The notes: generated from the letters alone by a model not told the origin. Numbered from the stretch's first letter, positions 9,391 through 16,149 are shown. The stretch is 16,149 nucleotides of DNA from SHZI01 sp964371995 (GCA_964371995.1 CAYJPG010000066.1:1-16149), one strand, 5' to 3'. Numbers and translations are program-made.

Positions 9391-9471
9391 GGAATGAGGT
9401 ACCTCCAGGCTTTCTTTACCCTAGGCCCGGCCCCGGTTTCGCCCCACGTCACCGGGGCCGGATCTTTTCTT
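9391..9471 (+). ncRNA. Candidate small RNA or leader attenuator
   Basis: A transcript from the promoter-like element would run about 80 bases and end at a strong hairpin with a T-rich tail. The 5' part holds the palindrome GAGGTACCTC and a CCTCC stretch complementary to Shine-Dalgarno sequences. No coding potential is seen in it. Because a membrane mini-protein begins about 26 bases after the hairpin, the element could instead be the attenuating leader of that gene. No RNA family was recognised. This is inference from promoter, hairpin and gap only. Confidence 0.35.
9427..9471 (+). terminator. Intrinsic terminator-like hairpin
   Basis: CCGGCCCCGGT at 9427-9437 is the exact reverse complement of ACCGGGGCCGG at 9451-9461, an 11-bp stem with a 13-base loop, followed by ATCTTTTCTT. 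The T-run is interrupted but fits an intrinsic terminator. It lies 138 bases after the stop of the upstream membrane protein gene, far for its own terminator, which raises the small RNA or attenuator reading. Confidence 0.65.
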
Positions 9472-9496
9472 CCTCTCTCCCAGCGGAATTAGTGGT

Positions 9497-9655
9497 TTGG
9501 CGGGCTGGTTCTGGCTCATCGCACTCGGATTGTTTCTGGTCCTGACCGGCCTCTACATACACTGGACGGTCGTGCTCTTCGGTGCGCTGCTGCCTTTTCT
9601 TCCGCTGCTCGCCGAGTTCCTTCGCCGGCGCCGCGACCGCAGGCCACCGCCCTGA
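9497..9655 (+). CDS. Membrane mini-protein of 52 residues (proposed)
   Basis: This short frame is proposed from its content. It has two hydrophobic segments, WFWLIALGLFLVLTGLYI (4-21) and WTVVLFGALLPFLPLL (23-38), followed by a basic tail with RRRRDRR (43-49) and PPP at the end. The layout is that of a small inner-membrane protein with a cytoplasmic basic tail. Codon third positions are rich in G and C as in neighbouring genes, and the frame ends in TGA at 9653. There is no ATG; TTG 9497 is the most likely start, with a weak GCGGA about 8 bases upstream, and ATT 9488 is possible. No family recognised. It lies between a terminator-like hairpin and a second hairpin, upstream of the sulfite-reduction genes. 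Confidence 0.55.
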   Translation: MAGWFWLIALGLFLVLTGLYIHWTVVLFGALLPFLPLLAEFLRRRRDRRPPP

Positions 9656-9673
9656 GCGGCTTGCTGCGGCGCG

Positions 9674-9695
9674 ATGCCCCGATTCCCGGGGGCAT
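9674..9695 (+). terminator. Hairpin after the mini-protein
   Basis: ATGCCCC at 9674-9680 pairs with GGGGCAT at 9689-9695 around an eight-base loop. It starts 19 bases after the mini-protein stop. No T-run follows directly, so it is a weak terminator; it might also act in the leader of the sulfite-reduction operon. Confidence 0.35.
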
Positions 9696-9773
9696 ATACA
9701 TCTAAGTAATTTGTCTAACCCCTGGCCATACCCGTGGCTAAGCTGGCTGCCCTGAAATCCAAGGTTCCCCGGC

Positions 9774-10073
9774 ATGCAGCCCACCGCACAAATGCTCGTT
9801 GCCAGTCGCTTGTCCGACGGGCGCGTGGTCTTTCTGACCACCCGTGAGCAGTGGATCGAAAACATTCAGCTCGGTGCACTGGCAACCGGCAAGGACGACG
9901 TCGAACGGCTGCTACAGGCTGGTCGCAGAGCTGAAGCCGATAACCAGGTCGTGGAGGCCTACCTGATTGCGGTCGAGACCAGCGCGGGTGAACGACGGCC
10001 AACCGACTGGCGCGAGTCCATCCGGGCATGCGGACCAACCGTGCGTACAGACATGCTGACCAGCGCTGGCTGA
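9774..10073 (+). CDS. DUF2849 protein of the sulfite-reduction operon
   Basis: The 99-residue protein resembles DUF2849, a small family found beside nitrite/sulfite reductase genes in Proteobacteria. Its features are the N-terminal LVASRLSDGRVVFLT and a later AEADNQVVEAYLIAVE. It is soluble with no signal peptide. Its biochemical role is not known; gene context links it to assimilatory sulfite reduction. ATG 9774 has AAGG nine bases upstream; ATG 9792 is a possible internal start. The reductase gene follows after 37 bases on the same strand. Confidence 0.8.
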   Translation: MQPTAQMLVASRLSDGRVVFLTTREQWIENIQLGALATGKDDVERLLQAGRRAEADNQVVEAYLIAVETSAGERRPTDWRESIRACGPTVRTDMLTSAG

Positions 10074-10110
10074 GACCGGCGCGCAGCAGCTGCTTCAGGA
10101 ACGCCCATAG

Positions 10111-11793
10111 ATGTATCGCTACGACGAATTCGATCACACCCTGGTTGCCGAGCGGGTGGCCGTCTTCCGGCGGCAGGTAGAGCGGCGCCTGGCGGGCGAC
10201 ATCACCGAGGACCAGTTCAAGCCGCTGCGTCTGCCCAACGGGCTGTATCTGCAACTGCACGCTTACATGCTGCGCATCAACGTTCCCTACGGCTGCCTGT
10301 CATCCCGGCAATTGCGCAAACTCGCCTTCATCGCGCGGCGTTACGACCGGAACTTCGGTCACTTCACCACCCGGCAGAACATCCAGTTCAACTGGATCAG
10401 GCTCGACGAGGCGCCCGACATTCTGGCGGAACTGGCCGAAGTCGAAATGAACACCATGCAGTCCTCCGGCAACTGCGTACGTAACATCACTGCCGACCAG
10501 TTTGCCGGCCGCGCCCGCGACGAGATCGAGGATCCACGTCCCTGGTGCGAACTGATCCGCCAGTGGTCGATCCTGCATCCGGAATTCGGCTATCTGCCGC
10601 GCAAGTTCAAGATTGCCGTCACGGGTGCCGCCAGCGACCGGGCTGCCGTGAAGTTTCACGACGTGGGTCTCTATTTGCGGCGCAATGCAGAGGGCGTGAT
10701 CGGCTTTGAAGTCATCGTGGGTGGCGGACAGGGACGTACGCCCTTCGTCGGTCTCACCATCCGTGAGTGGCTGGCGAAGGAAGACCTGTTTTCCTATCTC
10801 GAAGCGATACTGCGGATCTACAACCTCGGCGGCCGGCGCGACAACCCGAACAAGGCCCGCATCAAGATCCAGGTGAATGCGCTCGGCATCGACGAGTTCC
10901 GCCGTCTGGTTGATGAGGAATGGGAGCAGATCAGGGCCAACCCGCTGCTCAACGTCGGTTCGGCAGAAGTCGCGCGAATCGCCGCCTATTTCCAGCCGCC
11001 GGACTGGGAAACGCTGCCGGAAGAGAGCAGCTTGCTGCACGGACTGCGCCAAGCCGAGCCAGCGTTCGATGCATGGTGCCAGGCCAATATCGTCGAACAC
11101 CGGACGTCCGGCTACGCCATCGTCAACCTGTCGTTGAAGTCGCCTGGAATCGCCCCCGGTGACCTGACGGCTGACCAGATGGACCGCGTTGCGGATCTTG
11201 CGGACCGTTTCAGTCTCGGTGAATTGCGGGTGTCGCACCGGCAGAATCTGGTCTTCACCGACGTCCGCCAGAAAGACCTGCACGAACTCTGGATGGAACT
11301 CGCCGGGCTTTCGCTGGCAACGCCGAACATCGGCACACTGACCGACATCGTCGCCTGCCCCGGACTCGATTTCTGCTCACTCGCCAACGCGCGGGCCATC
11401 CCCGTGGCACAGGACATCAGCCGGCATTTCAGCGATTCTGCCAGCCTGCAGGATATCGGCGAGCTGACCATTAATATTTCAGGCTGCATGAATGCCTGCG
11501 GCCATCACCATGTCGGCCACATCGGTATTCTCGGCGTCGAGAAGAAAGGCCAGGAGTTCTACCAGCTGACGCTCGGTGGATCATCGGCAGAAGATGCAAC
11601 GCTCGGCAACCGGCTCGGCCGCGCTATTTCGGCAGACGAGGTACCGGCAGCCATCGAGGCATTGGTCGCACGCTACAAGAGCCTGCGATCCGGTGACGAG
11701 CGTTTTCTGGACACCTGTCGCCGCGTCGGTCTCGAGCCCTTCCAGGAAGCGGTCTATGGCGATGGTGCCGCACCCCGGCGCGAGGTGGCGTGA
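10111..11793 (+). CDS. cysI: Nitrite/sulfite reductase, siroheme and [4Fe-4S] hemoprotein
   Basis: This 560-residue cytoplasmic enzyme carries out the six-electron reduction of sulfite to sulfide (or nitrite to ammonia) with siroheme coupled to a [4Fe-4S] cluster. Cluster ligands are Cys416 and Cys422 in CPGLDFC and Cys459 and Cys463 in CMNAC, the family's C-x5-C and C-x3-C pattern. TTRQNIQFNW (86-95) and NCVRNIT (121-127) lie in the siroheme-binding regions. Two ferredoxin-like reductase repeats are apparent by length. The neighbours DUF2849 and DUF934 are known companions of the sulfite-reducing type, which favours sulfite over nitrite. AGGA precedes ATG 10111 by 10 bases. No electron-donor subunit (CysJ) is in the window, so it may take electrons from ferredoxin or an unlinked partner. 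Confidence 0.93.
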   Translation: MYRYDEFDHTLVAERVAVFRRQVERRLAGDITEDQFKPLRLPNGLYLQLHAYMLRINVPYGCLSSRQLRKLAFIARRYDRNFGHFTTRQNIQFNWIRLDEAPDILAELAEVEMNTMQSSGNCVRNITADQFAGRARDEIEDPRPWCELIRQWSILHPEFGYLPRKFKIAVTGAASDRAAVKFHDVGLYLRRNAEGVIGFEVIVGGGQGRTPFVGLTIREWLAKEDLFSYLEAILRIYNLGGRRDNPNKARIKIQVNALGIDEFRRLVDEEWEQIRANPLLNVGSAEVARIAAYFQPPDWETLPEESSLLHGLRQAEPAFDAWCQANIVEHRTSGYAIVNLSLKSPGIAPGDLTADQMDRVADLADRFSLGELRVSHRQNLVFTDVRQKDLHELWMELAGLSLATPNIGTLTDIVACPGLDFCSLANARAIPVAQDISRHFSDSASLQDIGELTINISGCMNACGHHHVGHIGILGVEKKGQEFYQLTLGGSSAEDATLGNRLGRAISADEVPAAIEALVARYKSLRSGDERFLDTCRRVGLEPFQEAVYGDGAAPRREVA

Positions 11794-12284
11794 TGGCACT
11801 GATCCACAACGGTCAGCTCGTCGACGATATCTATACCGACGCCAGGGATCTGGAGCCTGTTCCTGAAGATCAGCCGGTGATCATCGGTCTCCGGCAGTGG
11901 CAGGCAAACCCGGATGTCCTGCGGGCCGGCGAGCGGCCGCTCGGCATTCGCCTGCAGAGTGATCAGTCACCGTCCCTGGTTGCCGGGGATCTTGGACGCT
12001 TCACTGTGGTCGCCCTGGAGTTTCCGAAATTCCGCGACGGCCGTGCCTACACACATGCGCGCCTGTTACGCGAGCGCTTTGGATTCAGGGGTGAAATACG
12101 TGCCGTCGGCGATGTGCTGCAGGAACAGCTCAACTACATGCAGCGCTGCGGCTTCGACAGCTTTGAAATCACCGCCACTGACCCGCTTGCCGCCTGGCAG
12201 GCAGTCAAAGACGACCACTCGGTCTGGTACCAGGCAACCGGCGATGGCCGGCCCCGCGCACTCGAGCTTCGTCAGCGCGCATAG
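11793..12284 (+). CDS. DUF934 protein, sulfite-reduction accessory
   Basis: The 163-residue product matches DUF934, often labelled an oxidoreductase-like accessory of assimilatory sulfite reduction and regularly found directly after nitrite/sulfite reductase. Visible family marks are FPKFRDGRAYTHARLLRER in the middle and GDVLQEQLNYMQRCGFDSFE toward the end. The start codon ATG 11793 overlaps the reductase stop by one base (TGATG), indicating translational coupling. The last 13 bases overlap the tail of the convergent GMC gene. cysH, which often follows, is absent here. Confidence 0.88.
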   Translation: MALIHNGQLVDDIYTDARDLEPVPEDQPVIIGLRQWQANPDVLRAGERPLGIRLQSDQSPSLVAGDLGRFTVVALEFPKFRDGRAYTHARLLRERFGFRGEIRAVGDVLQEQLNYMQRCGFDSFEITATDPLAAWQAVKDDHSVWYQATGDGRPRALELRQRA

Positions 12285-13837
12285 TCGCCCCAGTGGGCGA
12301 TCAGCTGCGTAGCAGAACGCAGGGCACCCGCATGAATCGTATAGGTCGGACTCACACCACCACTGCAGGGAAACAGACCTGCGCCAGCCAGGATCAGGTT
12401 GCGTACCTCGTGGGTCCGCCCAAAGCTGTCGCACACTGACTGGCGCGGATCAGCACCCATGATCGTTCCGCCCACGATATGTCCTGTCGGCATGCCGGAC
12501 GATGTCCAGTAATCCCGGGCACCCGCCGCACCGAGGACAGTACGGGCTTCATCCTGCATGTGTTTCCATAACGCCAGCATCGCCGCCGAATAGCGGTGCA
12601 CCGTGCGCGCCAGCGGATAGCCCTCGGCGTCACGACGGGTATCCAGCTCGACGCGATTGTCGCGGTCGGGAACACTGCCGCCGAAGCCGATCATCATGCC
12701 GATATGCTGGCTTGCTGTTTCGAGAAACTGCTGCAGCTCCGGACCGAAGAGCTGCGGCTTGCTCAGGGCAATACCGAGCAGGTCATTGGGCTTCATCGCC
12801 GGACCTATCTGCCACTGATAACCACCAAAGGCATCGGGCCGCACATCATTCACGTAGCCCTCGCGATAGGTCAGCTGCCCGGCGCTGATCCCCATCCATG
12901 GCTGGGTCTGTTCGCTGAACAGGCCGAAACCCTGCACGATAAACTCGGCCATGACATAGCGCCCGACCAGGCCACTACCGTTTGCGAGTCCTGCGGGATG
13001 CGCATCGCTCGCTGAATTGAGCAGGATGCGTGGATTGCCGACGATGGATGCCGCAAGGATCACCGCATCGGCGGCCTGCACACGGCGCTCACCCTTGTGG
13101 AAGTATTCGACACCTGTCGCCTGACCGCGTTTGTCGGTCATGACCCGTTTCACGTCGCAGTGCGCGCGAAACTCCGCACCGGCTTCACGCGCCGCTTTTA
13201 GCCAGGTCACGAGCGGATTCGCGAGCGCGCCGATCGGACACCCGGCATCGCACCAACCGTCCCACAGGCAGGCAGGTCTGCCACGATAAGGAATGGTGTT
13301 GACGATCACTGGCAAAGGCGCGACCGGTTTGCCGAGTTTGGCAAAACCCCTGGCCAGCGCCTCACCCTGTCCGAAGCGCGGCACGCCGGGCATCGGATAA
13401 GGGTCTCCCGGCCCGCGCCATATTTCGGCCTTCGCATCGCCAGAAATCCCCATCTCCGCCTGGATGCGGTCATACCAGGGACGCATTTCGTCGTAGCTGA
13501 CCGGCCAGTCCAGTCCCTTGCCGAACCGGCGCCGCACTTCGAAGTTTTCGGGCAGGAAGCGCGGCCAGGTTCCGTAGTGATGCAGGGCTGCGCCGCCGAA
13601 GCCGGAGCCCGTACCAAAATTGTTCCCGATGGGATGCTCACCCGACGCGCCGACTGGCGCGCCCCGCCATTTCAGGCGGCGCGCCCAGATCTGGGAACTG
13701 ATCAGGTCATCCAGCGTCCAGGCGGGCCCCGCCTCGAGCACGACCACTTGCTTGCCGGCCCGCGCAAGCTCGGCTGCATACACGCAGCCCGCCGCACCCG
13801 CGCCGACGATGACGACATCTGCCGCTTCGTCCTTCAT
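12272..13837 (-). CDS. GMC-family FAD dehydrogenase with iron-sulfur motif
   Basis: This 521-residue flavoprotein resembles the catalytic subunit of membrane-bound FAD dehydrogenases of sugars and gluconate. An N-terminal Rossmann motif VIVGAGAAG (9-17) and VVLEAG (32-37) bind FAD. CLWDGWCDAGCPIGA places Cys190, Cys196 and Cys200 in a C-x5-C-x3-CPIGA pattern like that of the 3Fe-4S cluster in FAD-glucose and fructose dehydrogenases. The catalytic His is probably His453 in GHIVGG. In the C-terminal motif GVSPTYTIHA, Ser496 stands where the family usually has Asn (NPT). There is no signal peptide; export would depend on the Tat-bearing partner encoded divergently. ATG 13837 follows a strong AGGGGAG. 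No cytochrome c subunit is nearby. Substrate unknown. Confidence 0.9.
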   Translation of the reverse strand: MKDEAADVVIVGAGAAGCVYAAELARAGKQVVVLEAGPAWTLDDLISSQIWARRLKWRGAPVGASGEHPIGNNFGTGSGFGGAALHHYGTWPRFLPENFEVRRRFGKGLDWPVSYDEMRPWYDRIQAEMGISGDAKAEIWRGPGDPYPMPGVPRFGQGEALARGFAKLGKPVAPLPVIVNTIPYRGRPACLWDGWCDAGCPIGALANPLVTWLKAAREAGAEFRAHCDVKRVMTDKRGQATGVEYFHKGERRVQAADAVILAASIVGNPRILLNSASDAHPAGLANGSGLVGRYVMAEFIVQGFGLFSEQTQPWMGISAGQLTYREGYVNDVRPDAFGGYQWQIGPAMKPNDLLGIALSKPQLFGPELQQFLETASQHIGMMIGFGGSVPDRDNRVELDTRRDAEGYPLARTVHRYSAAMLALWKHMQDEARTVLGAAGARDYWTSSGMPTGHIVGGTIMGADPRQSVCDSFGRTHEVRNLILAGAGLFPCSGGVSPTYTIHAGALRSATQLIAHWGDYAR

Positions 13838-13848
13838 TGCTTCTCCCC

Positions 13849-13877
13849 TTGACCAGCTCCTGAGCTGCCTCTAGGTT
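13849..13877 (+). promoter_or_regulatory. Divergent promoter/operator between GMC and subunit-3 genes
   Basis: TTGACC at 13849-13854 and TAGGTT at 13872-13877 with a 17-base spacer form a plus-strand promoter candidate (five of six and three of six). Inside the spacer CAGCTC (13854-13859) and GAGCTG (13862-13867) form a palindrome with a two-base centre, suited to a dimeric regulator. On the minus strand TAAACT at 13891-13886 could be the -10 for the GMC gene, but no good -35 is visible. Confidence 0.45.
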
Positions 13878-13911
13878 GTCGTTGCAGTTTAGACATATCG
13901 GGGATCAGATT

Positions 13912-14469
13912 GTGGATACACAAAGACGACGATTCCTTCAATCTGGCGGCCTCGGGCTGCTCGCATTCTCGCTGGGCGGCGTCGAACTGCTGCTGACTCC
14001 GCAGGAAGCGCGGGCCAAAGCGCTGCCCTTCCGCCTGCTCAAGCCCGCCGAAGTCGCAACTCTCGAATCATTTGGCGAGATCCTGCTGCCCGGTGCCCGC
14101 AATGCCGGGATCGCACACTTCGTCGATCATCAGCTGGCAGCAGACGCGGCCGATTGTTTGCTGCTGATCCGCTATCTCGATGTACCACCACCCTACATCG
14201 ACGTTTACCGCCCTGCACTCGCGGCACTGGATGCTGCCAGTCAGGCCGCATACAAGAAAGCCTTCACCGCTCTTGATGAGAAAGATGCCATCAAGCTGGT
14301 GCGCACCATGAGCGAGACCAATCCCGAAGGCTGGCAGGGACCGCCAGCACCGCTTTTCTACTTTGCGGCCCGCAGCGATGCAGTAGACGTCGTATACGGC
14401 ACCGAAGACGGATTTGACCGCCTCGGGATTCCGTACATGGCGCACATCCGCCCAACTGCGAAATGGTAG
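13912..14469 (+). CDS. Gluconate 2-dehydrogenase subunit 3-like Tat protein
   Basis: The 185-residue protein starts with a twin-arginine signal: RRRFLQ at 5-10, then a hydrophobic LGLLAFSLGG stretch and an ARA cleavage-like site. It belongs to the gluconate 2-dehydrogenase subunit 3 family, the small subunit that accompanies FAD dehydrogenases and brings the flavoprotein through the Tat pathway as a hitchhiker. The family-like PAEVATLESFGEILLPG comes soon after the signal. The frame is open to a TTG at 13876, but GTG 13912 is chosen: GGGGAT lies just upstream, the Tat motif starts within a few residues, and the promoter candidate would start the transcript near 13884. It is divergent from the GMC gene, sharing 74 bp of control DNA. 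Confidence 0.85.
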   Translation: MDTQRRRFLQSGGLGLLAFSLGGVELLLTPQEARAKALPFRLLKPAEVATLESFGEILLPGARNAGIAHFVDHQLAADAADCLLLIRYLDVPPPYIDVYRPALAALDAASQAAYKKAFTALDEKDAIKLVRTMSETNPEGWQGPPAPLFYFAARSDAVDVVYGTEDGFDRLGIPYMAHIRPTAKW

Positions 14470-14479
14470 TCCTGCGGCC

Positions 14480-15703
14480 TTGAACGGGGAATTCCAGCGC
14501 GGCTGGCGCCCCCTGGTCGCCAGTATTCTCGGCAATGCCGGCGGGATTCTCTCCATCACCTTTTACACGCAAGGGCTGTTTGCCGGCCCTGTCAGCGCCG
14601 AGTTCGGCTGGACGCGAAGCGACTTCTTTCTCGGCTTCACCATCATGCAGTTCTGCGGGCTGATTACGGCACCGCTGACCGGCACCATCGTCGATCGTTT
14701 TGGACCACGCATAGTCGGCATCGTCGGTCTCATCGGACATGCAACGATGTACCTGGTGCTGGCATTGAATCCGGGCTCACTGTGGGCCTTCTACCTGAGC
14801 TTCGCCGGTCTGGCCGTGTTCGCCGCCGGCAGTCTGCCGGTCACCTGGACGACGGTGGTGAACAGCTGGTTCCATGTGCACCGTGGTCTGGCCATCGGCC
14901 TGACCATGGCCGGAATCGGGCTGGCTGCCCTGCTCGCCCCGCCGCTTACCCAGTTCTTCATGGAATCCGCCGGCTGGCGCGTTGCCTATGCGGGCATCGG
15001 CCTGAGTGCACTGGCCTTGTCGCTGCCGGCGGTACTCCTCCACCTGCGCATCGCGCCGGAGGCTGGCACCACTGCCCATACCGCCGCCGACCCGGCACCC
15101 GCTCAGTGGGGTCCGACACGTGCCGAAGCCATGCGCGATTACCGGTTCTGGACGCTGGGCGCCGCGCTGCTTGTAATCACGCTGTCGGTCATCGGCCTGA
15201 TACCCAACTTCGTGCCGTTGCTGCTGGACACTGGCTGGACCCCGGCCGAGGCCGCACAAGCTGCCACGCTGCTTGGCGTTGCGGTCATCGTTGGGCGGCT
15301 GATGGTGGGCTTTCTGGTGGACCGGATCTGGGCGCCGGCCGTTGCCGGCATATTTTTTGCCGGTCCGGCGGTCGCCATGGTGCTGATGGTCAGCCTGCCC
15401 ATCACACCGGCGCTCGCACTGGTCGCGGCCGTCCTGCTCGGACTGGCGGCCGGCGCTGAGCTGGACTTGCTGGCCTATCTGACCAGCCGGTACTTCGGCA
15501 CCCGCCACTATGGCGCGGTATTCGGCGGCATCTATGCGTTTTTTACGGTGGGTTCAGGCCTGGCCCCACTGCTCTACGCACGGGTTTTCGATATGCTCGG
15601 CACCTATCGCCCGATGCTGGCGGTCGCGGCAATCGCCATCGTGGTTGCCGTCGGCCTGCTGCTTACGCTGGGCGCATATCCCCAGGCATCGCGACAAAGC
15701 TGA
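14480..15703 (+). CDS. MFS transporter
   Basis: The product, about 407 residues from TTG 14480, has roughly 12 hydrophobic segments and MFS marks: motif A GTIVDRFGPR after the second helix and a related FLVDRIWAP between helices 8 and 9. It looks like the oxalate/formate antiporter-like or monocarboxylate group, but substrate cannot be read. It sits 11 bases after the subunit-3 stop codon. The frame is open upstream to another TTG at 14414, which would overlap subunit 3 by 56 bases; no ATG fits, and no clear ribosome-binding site precedes either, so the start is uncertain. It may be co-transcribed with and serve the dehydrogenase. Confidence 0.88.
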   Translation: MNGEFQRGWRPLVASILGNAGGILSITFYTQGLFAGPVSAEFGWTRSDFFLGFTIMQFCGLITAPLTGTIVDRFGPRIVGIVGLIGHATMYLVLALNPGSLWAFYLSFAGLAVFAAGSLPVTWTTVVNSWFHVHRGLAIGLTMAGIGLAALLAPPLTQFFMESAGWRVAYAGIGLSALALSLPAVLLHLRIAPEAGTTAHTAADPAPAQWGPTRAEAMRDYRFWTLGAALLVITLSVIGLIPNFVPLLLDTGWTPAEAAQAATLLGVAVIVGRLMVGFLVDRIWAPAVAGIFFAGPAVAMVLMVSLPITPALALVAAVLLGLAAGAELDLLAYLTSRYFGTRHYGAVFGGIYAFFTVGSGLAPLLYARVFDMLGTYRPMLAVAAIAIVVAVGLLLTLGAYPQASRQS

Positions 15704-15705
15704 CC

Positions 15706-16113
15706 ATGGAACATCCCCGCAAACTGGTTCACGTCAGCCATCAGGCCATCCGCTGGGGCGACATGGATGCCTACGAGCACGTCAATAACACCATTTACTT
15801 CCGCTACATGGAGCAGGCGCGCGTTGAATGGCTGGAGACGGCCGGCTATCACTGCAATCCCCGGCAGGAGGCGCCGGTCATCGTCCACGCGGATTGCAGC
15901 TTCCTGTTTCCGCTTAACTACCCCGGCACGGTCGAGGTACGAATGTTTGCCGGCCAGGCCGGACGTTCCAGCCTGCTGACTTTCTACGAACTGCGCCTGC
16001 AGGGCGATGAGAAACTCTATGCCGAAGGCAGCGCCAAGATCGTCTGGATCAACCCCGTCAGCGGCAAGTCGGTGAGCTTGCCGGAATCCCTGCGGCAGCT
16101 GGCAGCCGGTTGA
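15706..16113 (+). CDS. Hot-dog acyl-CoA thioesterase (4HBT/YbgC-like)
   Basis: The 135-residue protein is a hot-dog-fold thioesterase of the 4-hydroxybenzoyl-CoA type, which splits acyl-CoA thioesters in the cytoplasm. The active-site motif WGDMDAYEHVNN is at 17-28, with Asp21 the likely catalytic residue in D-x-Y-x-H-V-N. FRYMEQARVEWL follows as in family members. The length is typical. ATG 15706 is two bases after the transporter's stop codon, so it is very likely translated by coupling. The acyl substrate is unknown. Confidence 0.9.
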   Translation: MEHPRKLVHVSHQAIRWGDMDAYEHVNNTIYFRYMEQARVEWLETAGYHCNPRQEAPVIVHADCSFLFPLNYPGTVEVRMFAGQAGRSSLLTFYELRLQGDEKLYAEGSAKIVWINPVSGKSVSLPESLRQLAAG

Positions 16114-16114
16114 A

Positions 16115-16149
16115 TCAGCGGGTACCGGCCACCAGCTTCACCGCCGGTC
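16115..16149 (-). CDS. C-terminal end of a probable minus-strand gene (partial)
   Basis: On the minus strand one frame is open from the window edge and reads PAVKLVAGTR before TGA at 16117-16115. It would converge with the thioesterase gene, separated by a single base. Too short to identify; it is only a likely gene end because the surrounding genes are tightly packed. Confidence 0.4.
   Translation of the reverse strand, partial: PAVKLVAGTR

Noticed and set aside
9296..9397. A 33-codon frame starting ATG at 9296
   Set aside because: It has mixed composition without pattern, lies over the AT-richer promoter-like stretch, and has poor spacing to the GAGG before it.
10300..11283. A 327-codon minus-strand open frame
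   Set aside because: It lies wholly opposite the nitrite/sulfite reductase gene and shows no recognisable protein features.

Overview
The window is 16.1 kb of GC-rich, densely packed chromosomal DNA. It most resembles a gammaproteobacterium: a 784-residue Lon, a YihY/BrkB-type membrane protein, a DUF2849 / siroheme reductase / DUF934 sulfite-reduction operon, and Shine-Dalgarno-led genes with short gaps. Genus cannot be told from the sequence alone. I see no IS element, phage gene, CRISPR array, rRNA or tRNA. Most of the window looks like ordinary housekeeping and metabolic DNA, with a few less usual genes between.

Layout. (1) 1-167: control region of lon, with a near-consensus sigma-32 heat-shock promoter. 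(2) 168-4425, plus strand: lon, then a small secreted protein of unknown function where many proteobacteria have hupB, then a DRG/Obg-like GTPase with a C-terminal TGS domain and altered G motifs. (3) 4430-7171, minus strand: a glycine-zipper lipoprotein, a YihY-family inner-membrane protein, and a short eight-cysteine protein probably co-transcribed with YihY. (4) 7313-9289, plus strand: a DUF4382-type lipoprotein and a four-helix membrane protein. (5) 9290-9773: a locally AT-richer intergenic stretch holding a promoter-like element, a strong GC hairpin with a T-rich tail (candidate small RNA or leader attenuator), and an unlisted 52-codon membrane mini-protein. (6) 9774-12284, plus strand: DUF2849, nitrite/sulfite reductase and DUF934, an assimilatory sulfite-reduction module without cysH or cysG inside the window. 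(7) 12272-14469: a GMC flavoprotein with a Cys-x5-Cys-x3-Cys iron-sulfur motif, divergent from a Tat-exported gluconate-dehydrogenase-subunit-3-like protein; the 74 bp between them holds a promoter-like element with a palindrome in its spacer. (8) 14480-16113, plus strand: an MFS transporter and a hot-dog acyl-CoA thioesterase, closely spaced behind the subunit-3 gene. (9) The right edge holds the last codons of a probable minus-strand gene.

How they work together. The DUF2849-reductase-DUF934 genes form one pathway unit for reducing sulfite to sulfide. The GMC protein and the Tat protein are very probably two subunits of one periplasmic sugar/alcohol dehydrogenase, the flavoprotein being carried out with its Tat partner. 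The MFS carrier may bring in its substrate or product, but this is inference. The items best worth a second look are the 9290-9700 region (small RNA/attenuator plus mini-protein), the GMC enzyme with Ser where the family usually has Asn and no cytochrome subunit nearby, and the bacterial DRG-like GTPase with a non-canonical G3 motif. No clearly new multi-gene system is evident.
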